NCBI GenBank assembly: GCA_039798265.1
Contig: JBDKGH010000033.1
Coordinates: forward strand, 1-11,600
Reading direction: 5' to 3'
DNA: 11,600 nt
From: JBDKGH01 sp039798265
Lineage (GTDB): Bacteria > Bacteroidota > Bacteroidia > Flavobacteriales_D > Sanyastnellaceae
Part shown: positions 7,246 through 11,600 of the stretch, piece after piece
How positions within the stretch are numbered: position 1 is the stretch's first letter
How the letters are laid out: every line of letters starts with the position of its first letter
The notes under the pieces: generated by a model
The model's input: only the letters and a program-made list of their open reading frames with translations
Databases searched by the model: none
What the model was told of the DNA's origin: nothing
Program-made: the position numbers and the translations under genes

Positions 7246-8064
7246 TTAATTGCGGGTAGCAGAACCCATTGCGTTGAGCATATTCGAGTACACCTGGTTG
7301 AGTGATTTCAAGTTAGAAGCCAACTCAGCGATGTTCTCTTTGTAAATTCTTGTGTCTTCAGCAGAGTCTGAAAGGTTTTTAGCCAAAGCAGACATATCGC
7401 CGAACATCACACGAGTTTTTTCCAATTCAGCCAATTGAACTTCGTACATGTTGTTCAAAGCAGAAAGGTTTTCAGACATCTTTTGTAGGTGAGCACCTGC
7501 GGTTGCACCTTGGTCAGCATGAGCTGTAAGACCGGTTAAAGTCTCAGAAGCTGTTTTGTAGGTGTCAGCCAATACAGTTACCTTTTCAGAAGCATCGCGA
7601 AGACTGCTAGCGTACTGAGTAGACGCAGAAGCCGCTTCCGTTACTTCAGACATTTGACGAGCGTTAGTGCTGAAGGTACGCATACCATCACCTAAGCTAG
7701 CGATCAATTCAGGTTCAATTTTCGCTTCTGCCAACATGTTGTCCAATTGAGCAGTTAAGCTGTTGTTAGAACCGCCACCACCGTGGCCAGTAGAACGACC
7801 TTTATTTGATTCTTTCAAGCTATGTTTTGCATCTTCTGGAAGAGCCAATTCAGGATATACAAGTGACCAATCTGGTTCTTCGTGAATTTTTTCAAATGCA
7901 GAGAAGAAGAAGATGATCGCTTCAGTTGTCAAACCCACTACGAGGAGAAGTGATGCAAAAGGCCAGTGTTGGATTTTGAACATCGCTCCCACGATTACTA
8001 CGGCTGCTCCAATACCATAGAGCTTTGCCATAAAATTTTTCCAAGCTTTACTTCCAGGTTTCAT
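7246..8064 (-). CDS. gldL: GldL/PorL, inner-membrane proton-driven motor protein
   Basis: This 272-residue protein has two membrane helices at about 15-30 and 36-56, joined by a tight KIQHWPFAS turn, then a cytosolic tail. GldL forms a pentamer around the GldM helices and converts the proton gradient into rotation that powers type IX secretion and gliding. E48 within helix 2 (GLTTEAIIFFFSAFE) matches the conserved intramembrane glutamate needed for proton flow, and K30 and H33 at the helix 1 end are other polar residues typical of the family. HEEPDWSLVYPEL after helix 2 is also diagnostic. A Gly/Ser/Asn-rich linker (about 90-101) leads to a long helical, Ala/Ser/Leu-rich tail (102-265), likely coiled coil. 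The tail makes the protein longer than the roughly 215 residues I recall for F. johnsoniae GldL. Confidence 0.96.
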   Translation of the reverse strand: MKPGSKAWKNFMAKLYGIGAAVVIVGAMFKIQHWPFASLLLVVGLTTEAIIFFFSAFEKIHEEPDWSLVYPELALPEDAKHSLKESNKGRSTGHGGGGSNNSLTAQLDNMLAEAKIEPELIASLGDGMRTFSTNARQMSEVTEAASASTQYASSLRDASEKVTVLADTYKTASETLTGLTAHADQGATAGAHLQKMSENLSALNNMYEVQLAELEKTRVMFGDMSALAKNLSDSAEDTRIYKENIAELASNLKSLNQVYSNMLNAMGSATRN

Positions 8065-8115
8065 GCTTTTTTAGCGTTTTTTTTGGTGGTTTAAATTGGT
8101 TTCAATGATTGAAGA

Positions 8116-9495
8116 TTACTCTGAAGGCTCGTTAAAGTCTTCTGGAGAAACGTTTTTACCGCGGCCGAGGTAACTCATTACACAACGGAATCCGATGTAC
8201 GATTTTGCAGTGTCTTGGTATTCGTACGAACGGGTACCGGTTTGAATGAAGTATCCGATATCCTTCCAGCTTCCACCGCGAATTACTTTGCGTTTCATGC
8301 TGGGGGGATCATCAGCGCTTGCACGATAAACATATTCCGAACTCATGTCGTGAGTGAATTCATAAATAGATTCATCAAATGCAGTATTTGTCCATTCGGC
8401 AACGTTACCTGCCATGTTATACAATCCGTATTCGTTTGCTGAGTAAGATCCGATGGGTACAGTGTAACCACCATTATCTTCCACATAGTCACCGCGCATT
8501 GGTTTGAAGTTGGCCAAAGGACATCCGAGGTTGTTACGGATGTAAGGACCACCCCAAGGGTATGGGCTCAACTCGAGACCACCACGTGCAGCGTATTCCC
8601 ATTCAGCTTCTGAAGGCAAGCGGAAACGTTGAACAAAGGTTTCACCCAAAGAGGTTTTCCACTCGTTCATGATTTGCGTGCGCCATGCGCTGAAAGCTTG
8701 ACACTGGCCCCAAGTAACGCCTACCACTGGATAGTCGTCATAAGCTGGATGCCAGAAATAAGTTTCGGTAAGTGGCTCATTAAAGCCGTAAGTGAAGTCG
8801 TGAACCCAGCACAATGTATCTGGATAAACGTTAATTGTTTCTTCAATGATGAATTGAGAACGGTCACTGTGACCACGCACAGAGTGCAATTGGTTCAATG
8901 AGTTCACCTCGCCATATTCTTCATCTTTGCCCGCTTTCACAGCTGCAGAGGTGAAGTCGATCCACCAGTAACGGTATTTCAACTTGCGAGAGTCGATCTC
9001 CATACGATCGTAGAATTTGTCAGAACCCTGTAGGTAGAATTCATCGAATACTAGATCAAAGATCTCTTCATTCTCCATGTCGATATCTTCTTCCCAATTC
9101 AGCTTGTAGCCTTTATTGATGAAGCGGTCGATTTCTTGACCATTTTCGGTTTCGGTAATACCGTAACCTTCGATATCGTTCTGAGCCAAAAGGTCGCGCA
9201 TGAGCGAGTCGCGTACATAGTACACAAACTGACGATACTCGTTGTTCGAGATTTCGTGCTGGTCAATGTAAAATGCAGGAATCGTCACCGTTTTTGAGCG
9301 AGAGTTCAAGGCGTAAGGAACGTCTTGATCACTCGGACCCATAGTGAACGAACCAAAATGGACATAGTTCATCCCATAAGGATTAACTTGGATCCATTCC
9401 TCCCTCGGGTAAACTCCTACAAGTTCTCCTTGGGGGCCACTGTAGCAACTTGCTAGGGCAGCGGCGATAACAAGATAAAACAACGATTTTTTCAT
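8116..9495 (-). CDS. gldK: GldK/PorK, type IX secretion outer-membrane lipoprotein with FGE-sulfatase fold
   Basis: This 459-residue lipoprotein begins MKKSLFYLVIAAALASC; the lipobox LASC puts the lipidated cysteine at 17. GldK/PorK is tethered to the inner leaflet of the outer membrane and forms the ring with GldN. The rest has the formylglycine-generating-enzyme (SUMF1/FGE) fold: an N-terminal part with GSFTMG (48-53) and FYIDQHEISNNEYRQF (75-90), a long insertion of about 100-240, then YPVVGVTWGQCQAFSAW, RLPSEAEWEYAARGG, GLYNMAGNVAEWT, VIRGGSW and IGFRC. The paired catalytic cysteines of true FGE, expected between RGGSW and IGFRC, are absent (IQTGTRSYEY instead), so it is probably structural. 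The insertion is rich in acidic residues. It is 51 bases upstream of gldL and 123 bases after the PorP-type gene, with no terminator between. Confidence 0.96.
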   Translation of the reverse strand: MKKSLFYLVIAAALASCYSGPQGELVGVYPREEWIQVNPYGMNYVHFGSFTMGPSDQDVPYALNSRSKTVTIPAFYIDQHEISNNEYRQFVYYVRDSLMRDLLAQNDIEGYGITETENGQEIDRFINKGYKLNWEEDIDMENEEIFDLVFDEFYLQGSDKFYDRMEIDSRKLKYRYWWIDFTSAAVKAGKDEEYGEVNSLNQLHSVRGHSDRSQFIIEETINVYPDTLCWVHDFTYGFNEPLTETYFWHPAYDDYPVVGVTWGQCQAFSAWRTQIMNEWKTSLGETFVQRFRLPSEAEWEYAARGGLELSPYPWGGPYIRNNLGCPLANFKPMRGDYVEDNGGYTVPIGSYSANEYGLYNMAGNVAEWTNTAFDESIYEFTHDMSSEYVYRASADDPPSMKRKVIRGGSWKDIGYFIQTGTRSYEYQDTAKSYIGFRCVMSYLGRGKNVSPEDFNEPSE

Positions 9496-9618
9496 GATTT
9501 CCCTTTTTTAGTAACTCAACTTCACTTTGGTGGGGTAAGGATTACTAAAACTCTTTATGCTTGGTAAGCAGGTATTTTTTCCTAAACGTAAGGATAACTC
9601 CCAGGGTTACACTTTATT

Positions 9619-10584
9619 TTACAAGAAGCGTGGATTTGAATATTTCATTCGCAAAGGCAGCTTGTTGATGCCTAAGCACGCACTCAAGAAAATCTCGTGA
9701 GATCCTGCAGAGTAATCTTTAATGTCTGAGGTAGTAACATCGTATGAATAACCAATCTTAAAACAGTTGGTCATTTCAGTAGTCTTATTTACTTGGCTTG
9801 TTTTGCAAGTTTGGAAACCTAACATTGGAGCGATCGCATCGCCTGGACGGAAAGAAAGACCTCCCCATACCATGTTATTCCAAAGTGCATTCACGTTTAA
9901 GTCAGCTGACATTTTTGACTTCAACGAAGTTTTTACCAACGCATTGGCGCGAAGGGTGATGTCCGTTCCATCTAAAGGATATTCATATCCTCCCATTAAA
10001 TAATAGTGACGAGCCAATTTAACGTTTACATCGTAAAGGTTAGCTGCAGGTAAGTGAGTAGCGCTCAAACCAGCATAATATTTACCTGGTTGGTAAAGCA
10101 TCACACCAATATTCGCATCTAAAGCCATAGATGAAACAGCCGCTGTTGGGATAGTAGCATCACCTTGATCGATTGGGTTCCATTTTGCACCCAAAGATTT
10201 GTTAACCATTCCGAGGTGAACACCTACTGAAAGAGTGCTTGCTCCGAGGTTTTTATGGTAAGCACCAGCAAGGCGAACAACGTTATTTGTTTCCTTACCC
10301 AAAACTTCAGTGTATGCGCTAAGACCAACACCGAGCAATTGAGATTTATTGTAACCTACTTGAAGGTAACCATTGTAGTTTAACAAATATGTTTTTGGAT
10401 CGCCGTTAAAGCCATCCCACTGGTCGCGATGAAACACAGTTAAACAGTGCAATCTATCCATACCAGCTGCTGCAGGGTTGAAGGAAATACGATCAAACAT
10501 CCAGTTGGTAAACTGAGGATCTTGTTGAGCGTTAACCATACCTGTGATAGCAGCAAATACGATTAAGAGTAAATACTTCTTCAT
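9619..10584 (-). CDS. PorP/SprF family type IX secretion outer-membrane protein
   Basis: This 321-residue protein has a clear Sec signal peptide (MKKYLLLIVFAAITGMVNA, cleavage before QQDPQF). The first mature residues, QDPQFTNWMFDRISFNPAAAG, are the hallmark of the PorP/SprF family. Alternating hydrophobic/polar strands with aromatic belts fill the remainder, as expected for an outer-membrane beta barrel. Family members work with SprE/SprF-type partners or the PorK-PorN ring in secretion and adhesin export; some bind substrate C-terminal domains. I chose the ATG at 10584; a GTG two codons upstream (10590) is in frame but less likely. The gene is directly upstream of gldK, matching the porP-porK-porL-porM-porN order known in Porphyromonas. 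A good promoter lies upstream. Because Bacteroidota have many PorP/SprF paralogues, a specific symbol is withheld. Confidence 0.93.
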   Translation of the reverse strand: MKKYLLLIVFAAITGMVNAQQDPQFTNWMFDRISFNPAAAGMDRLHCLTVFHRDQWDGFNGDPKTYLLNYNGYLQVGYNKSQLLGVGLSAYTEVLGKETNNVVRLAGAYHKNLGASTLSVGVHLGMVNKSLGAKWNPIDQGDATIPTAAVSSMALDANIGVMLYQPGKYYAGLSATHLPAANLYDVNVKLARHYYLMGGYEYPLDGTDITLRANALVKTSLKSKMSADLNVNALWNNMVWGGLSFRPGDAIAPMLGFQTCKTSQVNKTTEMTNCFKIGYSYDVTTSDIKDYSAGSHEIFLSACLGINKLPLRMKYSNPRFL

Positions 10585-10643
10585 ATGCACGATCTCTTTG
10601 ATTTTGAGCGGTTATTGGTTTTTTGGGTCTAATTCGAAAGTCG

Positions 10644-10674
10644 CTAAAGTAGAAACTTTTTCCACAGTCCCCAA
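10644..10674 (-). promoter_or_regulatory. Bacteroidota-type promoter of the porP-gldKLMN operon
   Basis: On the minus strand TTG (10672-10674) is followed after exactly 20 bases by TACTTTAG (10644-10651), one mismatch from the -7 consensus TAnnTTTG, at the spacing usual for the main sigma factor of Bacteroidota. Transcription would begin roughly 55 bases before the PorP-type ATG. It sits just past the terminator of the preceding gene, where an operon promoter is expected. Confidence 0.6.
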
Positions 10675-10709
10675 AAAATTTCGACAATTCCCGCTAAGAA
10701 TCGACGAAA

Positions 10710-10744
10710 AAGAAAATGAGGTCTTGGTGTCCAAGACCTCATTT
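10710..10744 (-). terminator. Rho-independent terminator after the arginase-like gene
   Basis: A perfect 14-bp inverted repeat (10714-10727 with 10731-10744, arm AAATGAGGTCTTGG) has a 3-base loop. On the minus strand it is followed by a U-rich run (UUUUCUUUUU once the end of the stem is counted), 31 bases after the stop codon. It would end the arginase-like transcript and isolate the porP promoter. The rest of 10591-10775 holds only the promoter and the 5' leader of porP. Confidence 0.9.
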
Positions 10745-10775
10745 AGGCTAAATAATATACTGAATCACAGATATT

Positions 10776-11600
10776 TCAGACCAATTTTTGGTAGGTTTTC
10801 CACCATCTATCTGGCATCTCCTCATTGGTGGCTTGCTGATACTCCGCATAGGTGCAGGGCACTAAGTGATGGCGCTCGTATTTGTTACCAGCCCCCGCGG
10901 GGTAGGGTACATCCATCCACCAGCGGTCACTTTTGTGGCTTTTATAAAACACCAACTCGTGGCTATCGCCCGTCAAATGCACAATGTAGCGTGAATATTC
11001 AGAGTAATCTCCAACTGGAAAATCACTTTTACGCGATAAATACCCCTCGAAGAAACACCACAGCATTTGCGCTACCAAATGGGCTGTTTGTCCATCGCGG
11101 TCAAAAAGTGGATTGTACTCATAGATCCCAAACGAGCTCAACTTGTCGCTCATTCCTGCATATCGGCAGAGCTGTGCTGCTTGATCACCATAAAAACCAT
11201 TGGGCCCGCGGTGAGCATTGCCCGGTGCCTCCGATTGACGAATAGCTCCAATGTCAAAACTGATGAGATCCGCATTTCGCAAAATGGGTTCCGCCATCTG
11301 AATGTTGTGCTGAACCTCGCCCAAGCGCAAATAATCAAAATACATCTTATTCATCAACTCCAACAAATCGGGATCGGTGAGGTATCGCTGATGCCCAACG
11401 TTGCTGTAGTTAAATAAATAATTCGGTTTATGTAATACCACTCGATTGAGATATCCCTTTGAAGAAATATCCTCAGGCGCTGTACCAAAATCTAACTGAT
11501 AATCGATGGTGACTAAATTCACTGTTTGCTCCATGGTTTCATATGCCAAATAATTGGCATAGGTCAAATCTTGACTGCCGCCAATAATCACAGGCATAAT
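10776..11600 (-). CDS. Arginase/formimidoylglutamase-fold protein, 5' end outside the window
   Basis: The reading frame stays open to the window edge, so this is the C-terminal part (about 274 residues) of a ureohydrolase-fold protein; roughly 100 or more N-terminal residues are missing. Numbering from the first Met in the window, PVIIGGSQD (2-10) matches the family's GGDHS segment, TIDYQLD (30-36) matches the DAHxD segment, ISFDIGAIRQSEAPG (112-126) matches the SFDxDxxDP segment, and YEYNP (149-153) matches the EvNP segment. Metal-ligand positions are partly lost: Gln9 for His, Gln34 for His, Gly117 for Asp, while D32, D36 and D115 remain. A tail of about 30 residues after HHLVPC, with MPDRWWKTYQ, extends beyond the catalytic core. 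It probably does not work as a normal Mn-dependent arginase. It lies upstream of the gld operon but is separated from it by a terminator. Confidence 0.85.
   Translation of the reverse strand: MMPVIIGGSQDLTYANYLAYETMEQTVNLVTIDYQLDFGTAPEDISSKGYLNRVVLHKPNYLFNYSNVGHQRYLTDPDLLELMNKMYFDYLRLGEVQHNIQMAEPILRNADLISFDIGAIRQSEAPGNAHRGPNGFYGDQAAQLCRYAGMSDKLSSFGIYEYNPLFDRDGQTAHLVAQMLWCFFEGYLSRKSDFPVGDYSEYSRYIVHLTGDSHELVFYKSHKSDRWWMDVPYPAGAGNKYERHHLVPCTYAEYQQATNEEMPDRWWKTYQKLV

Noticed and set aside
9496..9618. TACGTTTA as a possible -7 box for a separate gldK promoter
   Set aside because: The last base does not match TAnnTTTG and no TTG lies at the correct spacing upstream.
10544..11245. A 233-codon open frame on the plus strand across the arginase-like and porP genes
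   Set aside because: It crosses a terminator, a promoter and two well-supported minus-strand genes, and its product has no recognisable family or sensible composition. It is a chance frame.
1..11600. Search for CRISPR arrays, insertion sequences, tRNA or rRNA genes
   Set aside because: No repeated spacers, transposase, terminal inverted repeats or RNA gene signatures were seen; nearly all sequence is tightly packed minus-strand coding DNA.

Overview
The window comes from a member of the Bacteroidota, most likely a Flavobacteriales-type bacterium; the family cannot be fixed from this sequence alone. The main evidence is a complete core of the type IX secretion / gliding machine (gldK, gldL, gldM, gldN with a PorP/SprF-type gene just upstream), a promoter of the Bacteroidota TTG / TAnnTTTG kind, and A-rich translation starts without strong Shine-Dalgarno sequences. 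Every supported gene lies on the minus strand, so transcription runs from high to low coordinates.

Region 1 (11600 to about 10700) holds the C-terminal part of an arginase/formimidoylglutamase-fold protein that is cut by the window edge. Half of its expected metal ligands are replaced. A strong hairpin terminator follows it.

Region 2 (about 10680 to 4530) is the secretion operon. A recognisable promoter precedes porP/sprF-like, then gldK (outer-membrane-anchored lipoprotein with a formylglycine-generating-enzyme fold), gldL (inner-membrane motor protein), gldM (motor shaft spanning the periplasm) and gldN (periplasmic partner of GldK). Together GldL/GldM use the proton gradient to drive the GldK/GldN ring and the outer-membrane parts. 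A 13-bp-stem terminator that could work in both directions closes the operon.

Region 3 (about 4500 to 71) holds an ABC-F ATPase followed closely by three genes whose ends overlap: an Lgt-fold membrane protein that lacks several Lgt catalytic residues, a radical SAM protein resembling the COG1964/tetraether-synthase group, and an 85-residue three-helix membrane protein. This overlapping trio is the least understood part of the window. It is a candidate membrane-lipid or lipoprotein modification unit, but that function is a hypothesis. Positions 1-70 hold no gene that can be supported.
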